Origin: Ga0077536 sp035325705
GTDB lineage: Bacteria; Pseudomonadota; Gammaproteobacteria; Ga0077536
Length of the DNA: 64,000 bases
Assembly: GCA_035325705.1 (NCBI GenBank)
Contig: DAOKZI010000019.1
Span: 19,914-83,913, forward strand
Direction: 5' to 3'
The translations under genes and the position numbers were made by a program. This document shows positions 8,597 through 16,450 of the stretch, one piece after another (positions within the stretch are counted from its first letter, which is position 1; every line of letters begins with the position of its first letter). Under the pieces are notes generated by a model. It was not told the DNA's origin. It ran no database searches and worked only from the letters and a program-made list of their open reading frames with translations.

Positions 8597-9256
8597 ATGA
8601 CAAGACCCCGATCGCAGCGTGAGCTCGTCCGAACTCTGCTGGAGAAGCAGGGGATCATGCGTCTGGTCGAGCTGCGCGAGGCCGGGGTGATCGCGGCGAC
8701 CATGAGTCGTATGGAGCGGGCCGGCGAAGTCGTCCGCCTGTCGCGGGGCGTCTATCGGTTTCCGGACGCCGATCTGGACCCCAATCACGGCCTGGCGGAG
8801 GCCGCGAAGCGTGTGCCCAAGGGCGTCGTATGTCTCGTCTCGGCGCTGGCATTCCATAGTCTGACGGACCGGCTATCCCCGAAAGTCTGGATGGCCATCG
8901 GACCCAAAGACTGGGCGCCGCAGCGTAGCGGTGCGGGCATTCGCATCGTGCGTTTCACGGACTCTCTTCTGAGGGAGGGCATTGAGACACACGCGATCCA
9001 AGGCGTGCCGGTGAAAGTCTTCGGCGTGGCCAAGACGGTGGCGGATTGCTTCCGGCATCGCGGCAAGATCGGTCTAACCGTTGCGATCGAGGGGCTCCAA
9101 GAGGCGCTGAGGCAAGGTAAGGCAACTCCGGCGGAAATCGCTCGGCAAGCTGAGAAGGGTGGGGTGTCGACGGTCATCAGGCCGTATCTACAGGCGCTGA
9201 CCGCCAATGCGGGACGCATCGACCGGTCCATCAGGTCAAAGCGGGTGGGGGACTAA
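8597..9256 (+). CDS. AbiEi-family antitoxin/transcriptional regulator, without AbiEii partner
   Basis: The protein (219 residues from 8597) has an N-terminal winged-helix segment (QRELVRTLLEKQGIMRLVEL) and the AbiEi C-terminal region, with GVYRFPDADLDPNH, CLVSALAFHSLTD and VFGVAKTVADCFRHRGKIG. In AbiE systems AbiEi is the antitoxin and autorepressor and AbiEii is a nucleotidyltransferase toxin encoded immediately downstream. Here the next gene is a CoxG-like protein starting 5 bases later, and no nucleotidyltransferase is present. Upstream in-frame ATGs at 8543 and 8576 would place the operator inside the gene, so I favour 8597, though it lacks a clear Shine-Dalgarno. It may regulate the following oxidoreductase genes (inference). 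Confidence 0.82.
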   Translation: MTRPRSQRELVRTLLEKQGIMRLVELREAGVIAATMSRMERAGEVVRLSRGVYRFPDADLDPNHGLAEAAKRVPKGVVCLVSALAFHSLTDRLSPKVWMAIGPKDWAPQRSGAGIRIVRFTDSLLREGIETHAIQGVPVKVFGVAKTVADCFRHRGKIGLTVAIEGLQEALRQGKATPAEIARQAEKGGVSTVIRPYLQALTANAGRIDRSIRSKRVGD

Positions 9257-9261
9257 ATTCC

Positions 9262-9843
9262 ATGAAGCTTTCGAACAAATTCATAATTCAACGACCACGC
9301 GAGAAACTGTGGGCACTGTTTCAAGATGTGCCGCGGGTCGCGACCTGCATCCCCGGCGCTCGGCTCACCGAGGACATCGGCGGCGGCAAGTTCAAAGGGC
9401 GCATCGAGGTAAAGCTCGGCCCGATTTCGACTGTGTTCGAGGGCGATGCCGCGCACGTGAGCGATCTCGCTACACACACCGGCACGATTACCGGCAACGG
9501 TCGCGATCGCAACGCGAGCAGCCGCGCGAAATTCACCACCACCTATCGCCTGGCGGAGATGCCAACGGGCACCGAAGTGGAAATCGAGTCGGACATCACA
9601 CTGGCTGGGGCAGTCGCCCAGTTCGGGCGCACGGGTCTTTTGCAGGAAGTCACCTCGCGCATCCTCGAGCAGTTCGCCGCGAACCTGGAGCGCCAGATAG
9701 CGAGTGAGGGTGAAGCGGCTGAGACAGATGCGACACCGCCGGCCTCGCCAACCGCGCAAGCGAATTTGGGCGGCATTTTGCTTGCGAGCTTATTGGCATG
9801 GCTACGTTCGCTGATCGGACGACTCCTCGGCCGCACGAATTGA
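9262..9843 (+). CDS. CoxG-like SRPBCC protein with C-terminal anchor
   Basis: This 193-residue protein has the CoxG/SRPBCC fold: MKLSNKFIIQRPREKLWALF at the start, PGARLTE near 32, GRIEVKLGPI and the FGRTGLLQEV..ILEQFAANLE helix around 122-145. A proline-rich linker and a hydrophobic tail (residues about 166-190) look like a membrane anchor. CoxG proteins accompany molybdenum hydroxylases of the CO-dehydrogenase/xanthine-dehydrogenase family and recruit the enzyme to the membrane. Three such subunits are encoded 1.5 kb downstream, which supports that role. GGGGGA lies about 10 bases upstream of the start. Confidence 0.85.
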   Translation: MKLSNKFIIQRPREKLWALFQDVPRVATCIPGARLTEDIGGGKFKGRIEVKLGPISTVFEGDAAHVSDLATHTGTITGNGRDRNASSRAKFTTTYRLAEMPTGTEVEIESDITLAGAVAQFGRTGLLQEVTSRILEQFAANLERQIASEGEAAETDATPPASPTAQANLGGILLASLLAWLRSLIGRLLGRTN

Positions 9844-9911
9844 GGGATTGGACTGACTGTCCGCCGCCACCAGCCGAATCGTAGATAGAACCCACTACGA
9901 AGGAGCACCAC

Positions 9912-10904
9912 ATGCCCAGAATCGTTCGCTTCCATCGTGCAGGCGAGGCAGAAGTGCTGCAGATCGATGAGATACCAATGCCTGAACTCGGGGACGACGA
10001 AGTTCTCATCGCGGTGCGCGCGTTCGGACTCAATCGCGCGGAGATAATGTTCCGCCGCGGCGAGTATCCTCAATATTCCCCGGAGTTTCCCTCTCCAATT
10101 GGCTACGAAGCCGCGGGAACCGTGCTCGCCGTCGGAGAAGGCGTCAGCTCGTTCGCGCCGGGCGACCGCGTCGCGTCCGTTCCGTCCTTTCGAATGGGGC
10201 CTTACTGGAGCTACGGCGAGGTCGCGCGCGTGCCAGTTCACGCCGTCGCGCCGCTCCCGGATCGGCTCTCGTTCGAGGAGGGCGCCGCCGTCTGGATGCC
10301 GTTCATGACCTGCTACGGCGCGCTGATCGAATACGGCAGGCTCACCGCCGGCGAACACCTAGTCGTGCGTGCCGCGAGCAGCAGTGTCGGTCTCGCTGCC
10401 ATCCAGATGGCGAAAAAACTTGGCGCGAAGACGATCGCCGTCACGCGCACCTCGGCGAAGCGCGAATGTATCGATGCCGCGGGCGCGGATCACTTCGTCG
10501 CTTCCGACGAAGAGAATATGGTCGATCGCATCCTTGAAATCACCGGTGGCCGCGGCGCAGAAATGATCATGGACCCGGTCGCAGGTCCCGAGCTCGAGCG
10601 TCTCGCGCAGGCGATCGCCTATCAGGGACGGCTCTTCGTTTACGGCAGACTGGACGCGCGCCCCGCGGTGTTTCCGGTTGGCCTCGGCCTCGCAAAGGGG
10701 CTCACTATGCGCGGGTACTCGCTTTTTGAGATCATTAATTTTCCTCAGAAGTTCGAAGCCGGTAAACGTCACGTACAAGCTGGCATTGCGGCAGGCGAGT
10801 ATCGGCCCGTCGTCGGCGCTACATTCGCATTCGAGGACATTGTCGCGGCGCATCGCTACATGGAGTCGAACGCACAGCACGGGAAGATCGTTGTGAAGGT
10901 CTGA
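9912..10904 (+). CDS. Zinc-independent medium-chain reductase (quinone oxidoreductase-like)
   Basis: The 330-residue product is an NADPH-dependent MDR-superfamily enzyme. It has a GroES-like N-terminal domain (PELGDDEVLIAVRAFGLNRAE, then GYEAAGTVLAVGEGV near 75) and a Rossmann domain with AASSSVGLAAIQMAKKLGA around 157. The zinc ligands of alcohol dehydrogenases are absent, which fits the quinone reductase group. It has a good GGAG ribosome-binding site and lies between the CoxG gene and the molybdenum-enzyme genes on the same strand. It probably works on the product or substrate of that enzyme, but the substrate is unknown. Confidence 0.85.
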   Translation: MPRIVRFHRAGEAEVLQIDEIPMPELGDDEVLIAVRAFGLNRAEIMFRRGEYPQYSPEFPSPIGYEAAGTVLAVGEGVSSFAPGDRVASVPSFRMGPYWSYGEVARVPVHAVAPLPDRLSFEEGAAVWMPFMTCYGALIEYGRLTAGEHLVVRAASSSVGLAAIQMAKKLGAKTIAVTRTSAKRECIDAAGADHFVASDEENMVDRILEITGGRGAEMIMDPVAGPELERLAQAIAYQGRLFVYGRLDARPAVFPVGLGLAKGLTMRGYSLFEIINFPQKFEAGKRHVQAGIAAGEYRPVVGATFAFEDIVAAHRYMESNAQHGKIVVKV

Positions 10905-11313
10905 GCCCGCGCACAAAGGGCGAGCCGAAGCCAAGGACTTTGCTCGTGCTGCCAAGCCCGTGGATGGAAGCCCGGCACCTTCCTCGACGCGGCATGCCGT
11001 ATAGGCACGGGCGCGGAGGAACGCAGTGGCCCGAGATTGGCCGTCTGATGTGTTACGCAACAGCGAACCGACTCGACTGAAGCGCCTTGTCACGACGCCG
11101 AAATGCGGACTAGCCTTTGCATCTCGGGGGCTTCAATATTTGAGGAGACTCCGAAAGAGTACTCTCGGGGCCCGGAATGCGCGTGTACCGCCGAAGTTCG
11201 TGGCACCCGCCCTTCAGCCGTTGTACATCGTCAGGGCGATGGATACGCGGCGGCGGTTTCCTCTTTCAACCATATGATCGTTCGACCGCACCGAAGATAT
11301 AGGGGAGGAGCCG
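10905..11313. other. Intergenic region before the molybdenum-hydroxylase genes
   Basis: These 409 bases hold no ORF with family resemblance or sustained codon bias. The last 40 bases are comparatively AT-rich and end with GGGGAGGAGCCG before the FAD-subunit ATG. They probably contain a promoter, but I cannot define one. Confidence 0.4.
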
Positions 11314-12195
11314 ATGTATCCGAAGGCCATCGCGCACTATCACGCACCGACCGAACTAGTTGAGGTACTCGCGCTGCTCGAGGCCGGTGGTGACGCAAAA
11401 GTTATCGCCGGCGGCCAGACGCTGATGCCGCTCTTGAAGTCGCGCCTCTATTCGCCCGAGACGCTCATAGATCTGAATCGTGTGCGTGACCTCGGTTCCA
11501 TAGAAGAGCGGCCCGACCGCCTGATCCTCGGTGCGATGGTGCGCCACCAGCAAGCTGCGACGCACCCCGCCATCATTGCACGCTGCCGTGTCCTCGCGTC
11601 CGCGGCAATTAAGGTCGCGGATCGCCAGGTGCGCAATCGCGGCACGCTTGCCGGCAGCCTTGCTTACGGCGATTACACCAGCGATATCGCGCCCGCTTTG
11701 CTCGCGCTCGGTGCCGCCGTGCGCATCGCTCGCCACGGCGAGACGGAACGCCTCGTCGATCTCGACGCGTTTCTCATCGGTCCTTTTGAATGCGACCTTG
11801 CGCGCGAAGAACTTGTGACGGCAATCGAGATTCCGCTCGATCTCGGAAGGACGGGCGGTGCCTACGTCAAGATTGGCCGCGTCGCTCACGATCGCGTGAC
11901 AGTGAGTGCCGGCGCGCACGTTGCGCTCGATGGTGCGGGTCGGATCCGAGTCGCGCGTGTCGGCCTCGGTGGGCTCGCGCCACGCGCGCTGCGCGCCCGT
12001 GCGACCGAGGAGCTGCTCGCAGGCCAGACACCGTCCGCCACGCTGTTTGAGGAGGCAGGCACGGTCGCCGCCAACGCAGTCAAGACTCGGAGCGATGAGC
12101 TTGCTTCGGCCGAGTACCGCACCCGACTGATCGGCGTGACGGTCCGGCAAGCGCTCGAACGCGCGATCGCCCGCGCGAAGGGAGAATCCGCATGA
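11314..12195 (+). CDS. Molybdenum hydroxylase FAD-binding subunit (CoxM-like)
   Basis: The 293-residue medium subunit of a xanthine-dehydrogenase-family enzyme carries the FAD-binding PCMH fold: VIAGGQTLMPLLKSR near residue 30, then RNRGTLAGSLAYGDYTSDI around 108-126, and the CO_deh_flav_C region at the C-terminus. It takes electrons from the 2Fe-2S subunit and passes them to an acceptor. A GGAGG sequence lies just before the ATG. The stop overlaps the next start as ATGA, so translation of the two subunits is coupled. Confidence 0.92.
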   Translation: MYPKAIAHYHAPTELVEVLALLEAGGDAKVIAGGQTLMPLLKSRLYSPETLIDLNRVRDLGSIEERPDRLILGAMVRHQQAATHPAIIARCRVLASAAIKVADRQVRNRGTLAGSLAYGDYTSDIAPALLALGAAVRIARHGETERLVDLDAFLIGPFECDLAREELVTAIEIPLDLGRTGGAYVKIGRVAHDRVTVSAGAHVALDGAGRIRVARVGLGGLAPRALRARATEELLAGQTPSATLFEEAGTVAANAVKTRSDELASAEYRTRLIGVTVRQALERAIARAKGESA

Positions 12196-12698
12196 AGCGC
12201 GATGTCGCGATCACTATCAATGGCGAGCTCTACGAGGCAACGGTAGATCACCGGCTCCTGCTCGTCGATTTCATACGCGAAGTGGCGGCGCTCACCGGCA
12301 CCCACCAGGGCTGCGGCTTCGAAGGCCGCTGCGGATTGTGCACGGTGATCGTCGAGGGCTCGGCGGTGAAGTCCTGCCTCATGCTCGCCGTGCAAGCCGA
12401 CGGTTGTCGGGTGCTGACAATCGAAGGACTTGCGCGCGGCGAGGAGCTGCATCCGCTGCAGCATGCGTTCTGGGAGAAGCACGGCCTGCAGTGTGGCTTC
12501 TGCACGCCCGGCATGTTGATGACGGCCTACGAGTATCTAAAGGATCCCGATCCGTCCGAAGAAGCGATCCGCGAAGGTCTGAAGGGCGTGCTCTGCCGCT
12601 GCACGGGCTACGTCGGCATCGTAGAGGCGGTGAAGGAGGCGATCGCGAAACTGGATAAGATGCCCGTCGCTGAACGCGAAAAGTGGTTTCCGCTGTGA
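12192..12698 (+). CDS. Molybdenum hydroxylase 2Fe-2S subunit (CoxS-like)
   Basis: The small subunit (168 residues) has two iron-sulfur domains. The plant-ferredoxin-type N-terminal site is GCGFEGRCGLCTVIVEG around residue 40. The C-terminal four-helix site has QCGFCTPGMLM near 98 and LCRCTGYVGIV near 134. It shuttles electrons from the molybdopterin centre to FAD. The C-terminal tail of about 15 residues (MPVAEREKWFPL end) is slightly longer than usual. It overlaps the FAD-subunit gene by 4 bases and is followed after 13 bases by the large subunit. Confidence 0.93.
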   Translation: MKRDVAITINGELYEATVDHRLLLVDFIREVAALTGTHQGCGFEGRCGLCTVIVEGSAVKSCLMLAVQADGCRVLTIEGLARGEELHPLQHAFWEKHGLQCGFCTPGMLMTAYEYLKDPDPSEEAIREGLKGVLCRCTGYVGIVEAVKEAIAKLDKMPVAEREKWFPL

Positions 12699-12711
12699 AC
12701 GGGGGGAGACG

Positions 12712-15075
12712 ATGAACAGTGGCAAATGGGTCGGGCGTGCGCTCAAGCGCAAGGAGGATCGGCGCCTTCTCGTCGGTGAGGGGCAGTACGTCGCCGACAT
12801 GAAGCTGCCGCGCATGGTGTATGCCGGCTTCGTGCGCAGCCCTCATGCGCACGCAAAGATCCTCGAGATCGATGCAACGCGCGCGCTCGCCGTACCGGGT
12901 GTGATCGCAGTGATGACAGGGCGGGATTTCGCGCAGTACGGGCCTATACTCAGCGACTTGAGCGTGCCGAAGCTGCCCGGCGAGACCAAGCGGCCGATCT
13001 TCTCGGCGCTGCCCGTAGACGAAGTGGGCTATGTGGGCGACCTCGTCGCGGTCGTAATCGCGAAGGACAAGTACGCAGTCGAGGACGGTATCGATGCAGT
13101 GGACGTGGAGTACGAGCCGCTGCCGGCGGTGATCGAGATTGCGGATGCCTTGAAGCCGGACGCGCCGCTCGTCTATCCCGAATGGGGTGACAACGTCGTC
13201 TATCACCAGCATCTCGTGAACGGCGACGTCGATGCAGCGTTCGCGAAAGCGGATCACGTCATCAGGGAACGCTTCATCTGTCCGCGCAACGGCGCATCGC
13301 CCATGGAAACGCGCGCGACGATTGCGAATTATGGCGCGGCCGAAGGCCTCACGGCGTGGCTCACGACCCAGCGCTCACACATCAAGCGTCATTTGCTCGC
13401 CGAGTACTTTAAGCTCCCGGACAGCCAGGTCCGCGTCATCGCGCCGATGGACGTCGGCGGCGGCTTCGGCGTCAAGGCACCGCTCTACCGCGAGGACATC
13501 GCCGTGTGCGCGATGGCAATGAAGCTCCGGCGCCCCGTGAAGTGGGTGGAGAACCGGCAGGAGAATCTGCTCAACATCGGCCAGGAGCGCGATCAGATCC
13601 ACGAAATGTCGATGGCAATCACGAAAGACGGCCGCATCACGGCGCTCCGCGATCGCATGTACGCGAACTGCGGCGATGCCCGCGTGCCCATCTACATCGG
13701 TATCGCCATGCCCTGGCTCGGCATGATGTATCTGACGAACGCCTACGACATCCCGAACATCGACGTCGATCTTACCTGCGTCGTCTCACACAAGGCGGGG
13801 CTCACGCCGAGCCGCGCGTTCGGCTCGTTCACGGGCCGCTTCGCGATCGACCGGATGGTCGATCTAGCCGCGAAGAAGCTCGGCATGGACGTCGTCGAGA
13901 TCCGGCGCCGCAACGCCATCTCGAAATTCCCGCACGTCACCGCGGCCGGCGTGCATTGCGACTCCGGCGATTTCGACGGTGCGCTGACGAAAGCTTGCGG
14001 GGCGATCGACTATGCGGGCTTCCGGACGCTGCAAGCGGAGGCTCGTGCGAAGGGCCGCTATCTCGGCGTCGGCTTTAGCCTCGGGCTCGAGTTCTCCGGC
14101 CTCTCCTCACAGATCCTCGTGCCGATGGAACGCCAGCCTGGCTTTGGGGTCGCGACCGTGCGCTTTGACGCGAACGGTAACGTGCAGGTCGCGCACGGCG
14201 ACCAGCCGCAGGGCCAGGGCCACGACACCGTGCTCTCGCAGGTCGTCGCGGACGAACTCGGCATCACGCCGGACGACGTGCGCGTGATTTCGGGCGATAC
14301 GCAATCCGCGCCGTTCGCAGCCGGCACGCTCGCCTCGCGCATGGCCTCCTACACCGTGAGCGCCGCCTACTACGCCGCTCGCGGTCTGCGCACGAAGATG
14401 GCTTCGATCGCCGCGCATCTGCTCGGCGTCCCCGACGAGCCAGAGGCCTTCGCGTTCGCCGACGGCGAGGCGGTGTGGACACGCGATCCCGCCAAGCGGC
14501 TCACCGTTGCGCGCATCGCCGAGACCGCGCTGCTTGCGCCGACGGAGCTGCCGACCGGAATGGAAGGCGGGCTCGAGAACACCTCGCACTTTGAGGCCGA
14601 TGCGCCTGGCATGCAGAGCACGAATGCGCACGCCGTGATCGTCGAGGCCTTCCCTGAGACGGGGCGTTACAAGATCCTGCGTTACGTCGCGGTGGACGAT
14701 TCCGGGCTCGTCCTGAATCCGTTGATCGTACGCGGCCAGATCCAGGGCGGCATCGCGCTCGGCATCAGCAATGCATGCTTCGAAGAATTCCATTACACGG
14801 CTGACGGGCAGCAGACGACGGCCTCGCTCGCCGAATACCTCATGGCCTCGAGCGCAGATCTGCCGCACATCGAGACGCACGAGCACAACGTGCCCACCCC
14901 CCACAATCCGCTAGGCTCGAAAGGAAAGGGCGAAGGGCCGACGGGCATGGTGCCGGGCGCGCTCGGCAATGCGCTGGAGGACGCGCTCGCGCCGTTCGGC
15001 GTGAGAATCACGGAACTGCCGATGACCTACGAGCGGATCTGGAAAATGCTTGAGGACCGCAGGCGCGACGTTTAG
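12712..15075 (+). CDS. Molybdopterin-binding catalytic subunit, xanthine dehydrogenase family
   Basis: The 787-residue large subunit binds Mo-molybdopterin cytosine dinucleotide. Visible motifs are DVGGGFGVKAPLYRED near 245, the cofactor loop QGQGHDTVLSQ near 500, and GKGEGPTGM near 740 with the conserved catalytic Glu. The active-site loop that reads AYxCSFR in form I CO dehydrogenase and AYRGAGR in form II is here SRAFGSFTGRF near residue 366, so I do not call it CO dehydrogenase. It hydroxylates an unknown substrate, probably an aromatic, heterocyclic or carbonyl compound. Gene order FAD, 2Fe-2S, Mo with an upstream CoxG is typical. The MoCo insertion chaperones (XdhC/CoxD-F) are not in the window. 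Confidence 0.92.
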   Translation: MNSGKWVGRALKRKEDRRLLVGEGQYVADMKLPRMVYAGFVRSPHAHAKILEIDATRALAVPGVIAVMTGRDFAQYGPILSDLSVPKLPGETKRPIFSALPVDEVGYVGDLVAVVIAKDKYAVEDGIDAVDVEYEPLPAVIEIADALKPDAPLVYPEWGDNVVYHQHLVNGDVDAAFAKADHVIRERFICPRNGASPMETRATIANYGAAEGLTAWLTTQRSHIKRHLLAEYFKLPDSQVRVIAPMDVGGGFGVKAPLYREDIAVCAMAMKLRRPVKWVENRQENLLNIGQERDQIHEMSMAITKDGRITALRDRMYANCGDARVPIYIGIAMPWLGMMYLTNAYDIPNIDVDLTCVVSHKAGLTPSRAFGSFTGRFAIDRMVDLAAKKLGMDVVEIRRRNAISKFPHVTAAGVHCDSGDFDGALTKACGAIDYAGFRTLQAEARAKGRYLGVGFSLGLEFSGLSSQILVPMERQPGFGVATVRFDANGNVQVAHGDQPQGQGHDTVLSQVVADELGITPDDVRVISGDTQSAPFAAGTLASRMASYTVSAAYYAARGLRTKMASIAAHLLGVPDEPEAFAFADGEAVWTRDPAKRLTVARIAETALLAPTELPTGMEGGLENTSHFEADAPGMQSTNAHAVIVEAFPETGRYKILRYVAVDDSGLVLNPLIVRGQIQGGIALGISNACFEEFHYTADGQQTTASLAEYLMASSADLPHIETHEHNVPTPHNPLGSKGKGEGPTGMVPGALGNALEDALAPFGVRITELPMTYERIWKMLEDRRRDV

Positions 15076-15198
15076 CCCGCGTGCCGCTCTTCATACGTTG
15101 AGCAGTCGTAGGAAGGCCTCATAGGTCAACGAGCCGCGGCTCCGGGTTTCGGCTTGCGTGCGGCCTTTGCGAGCCTCGCGGGTCCGGCGGTGCGGAAC

Positions 15199-15275
15199 TG
15201 GGACACCCACCAATTCAATCGTCGAGCCGTACCGCAGCATTGCCGTTGCAGAAGGTGGCAGAAGGTGGGTGTCCC
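15199..15275. repeat. Short mobile-like element, copy A
   Basis: A 77-bp sequence with terminal inverted repeats TGGGACACCC / GGGTGTCCC(C) and the interior CAATTCAATCGTCGAGCCGT. Two further copies lie at 25806 and 26533, all in the same orientation. This copy has an internal tandem duplication of GCAGAAGGTG that makes it about 11 bases longer. It lies downstream of jetD. The gap 15076-15331 contains nothing else I can support. Confidence 0.75.
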
Positions 15276-15331
15276 CGCAGCGACCCCGCTGGCGACCACC
15301 GGCAAGCATCCTCGCCCCGCAGGGCCCTGAG

Positions 15332-16450
15332 TCAGCGTGTCGTCGCCGGGAACTCCTGATCGAGCTGACCGCACTTGCGAATCGCCGGCAGCAGCACTTC
15401 GTCTGCAAATGCGCAGCCCGTGACGACGGGATCGATCTGAGCGCGCGACTCGCCGCCGCGGTGGCCGCCCGCGTCGCGCAGCACCGCGAGCATCGGTTCG
15501 TAGCCGGGTCGCCATGCGCTCACTTCGCCGAAGCGCTGTCGCAGCGTCTTGAGAATCTGCATGCCGGCGAAGTCCAGATCGCCCCAGAAATGACAGGGGC
15601 CCGGCGGCTCGCGGGCGTCGAACCACCACCGCTCGAAGTCCATCCATCCGTCTGCTGCCCCGGCGTAGTGCAGCAGCGCGCCGGCCCGCATACGAATTCG
15701 CAAGGCCGAACTACGAAACCCCGAGGCATAGACCAGCGCCAAATCCTGCACTGCCGTCGGTGTCCCGCGAGTAGCCGCGGTGTACGTGTCCTGATTCTCG
15801 ATGAACAGGATTCCGCGCGGCGCCGGCGGCAGGTGCACGGCGACGACGATCGCGCGCTCGACCAGCTCGATCTGTGGAAACAGCGCGGCAATCAGATCTC
15901 CGCGCTCGTCCAGCACCTTGGAATCGCCCCAAAAGGCAAAGGCGCTGAGCTGACGCAGCGTGGCCGGGCTGGACAGCGCGCCGAGGCGGGCGAGCGCGGC
16001 AAGCACCTCTTCAGGTTTGCGTCCCGCGATCGCGATGCGCCGCTGCAACAGCAGATCGCAGGCACCGGGGAAAGCCTGCGCATGCGTAGCGACGGCGCGG
16101 CGCCAGGCCTCCATCGCGCGCTCGGTCGGCGCGCGATCCAGCCAGCGTCGCAGCGTTTCCTCGCAGTCGAGCGCAAAGGCCAGCCGGGCGCCGTGCCAGG
16201 GCGCATCGTAGGCGCCGCGACGCGCCTCGCGGATCTGCAGCACCCCTACACGCGCCAGCGACTCGACCAGGGCCCATAGCTGATCCGCTGCGGCGTCATT
16301 GCGCGCCAGCGACGGCAGATGCTTCTCGGCCGGCAGGAAGATCGAGAGGTGCCGCGCGCTGCCCGGCTGCTGATCGAAGCGGTCGAGCACGGCGTGCAGC
16401 AGGGCCTGCAGCTCCGCTTCGTCCTGCAGCCAGGCCGGCCGCTCGCTCAT
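15332..16450 (-). CDS. jetD: Wadjet system nuclease subunit JetD
   Basis: JetD is the DNA-cleaving subunit of the Wadjet (SMC-family) anti-plasmid complex. The 372-residue protein, from the ATG at 16450, has an N-terminal DUF3322-like region and a C-terminal DUF2220/toprim-like region. Likely metal-binding signatures are ILFIENQDTY near 212 and CHFWGDLDFAGMQIL near 289 (E and DxD). The ATG overlaps the jetC stop as ATGA. In studied Wadjet systems the JetABC motor extrudes loops and JetD cuts small circular DNA. The longer open frame upstream lies inside jetC and is not used. Confidence 0.9.
   Translation of the reverse strand: MSERPAWLQDEAELQALLHAVLDRFDQQPGSARHLSIFLPAEKHLPSLARNDAAADQLWALVESLARVGVLQIREARRGAYDAPWHGARLAFALDCEETLRRWLDRAPTERAMEAWRRAVATHAQAFPGACDLLLQRRIAIAGRKPEEVLAALARLGALSSPATLRQLSAFAFWGDSKVLDERGDLIAALFPQIELVERAIVVAVHLPPAPRGILFIENQDTYTAATRGTPTAVQDLALVYASGFRSSALRIRMRAGALLHYAGAADGWMDFERWWFDAREPPGPCHFWGDLDFAGMQILKTLRQRFGEVSAWRPGYEPMLAVLRDAGGHRGGESRAQIDPVVTGCAFADEVLLPAIRKCGQLDQEFPATTR

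Noticed and set aside
8597..9843. Complete AbiE toxin-antitoxin system
   Set aside because: The gene after AbiEi is an SRPBCC/CoxG-like protein, not an AbiEii nucleotidyltransferase.
12712..15075. Annotation as aerobic CO dehydrogenase large subunit
   Set aside because: The active-site loop lacks the AYxCSFR (form I) or AYRGAGR (form II) signature, so only family-level assignment is justified despite the CoxG neighbour.
15091..15408. Short minus-strand ORF overlapping the GGGACACCC element and the jetD end
   Set aside because: It is Arg/Cys-rich, overlaps the repeat and the real jetD 3' end, and resembles no family.
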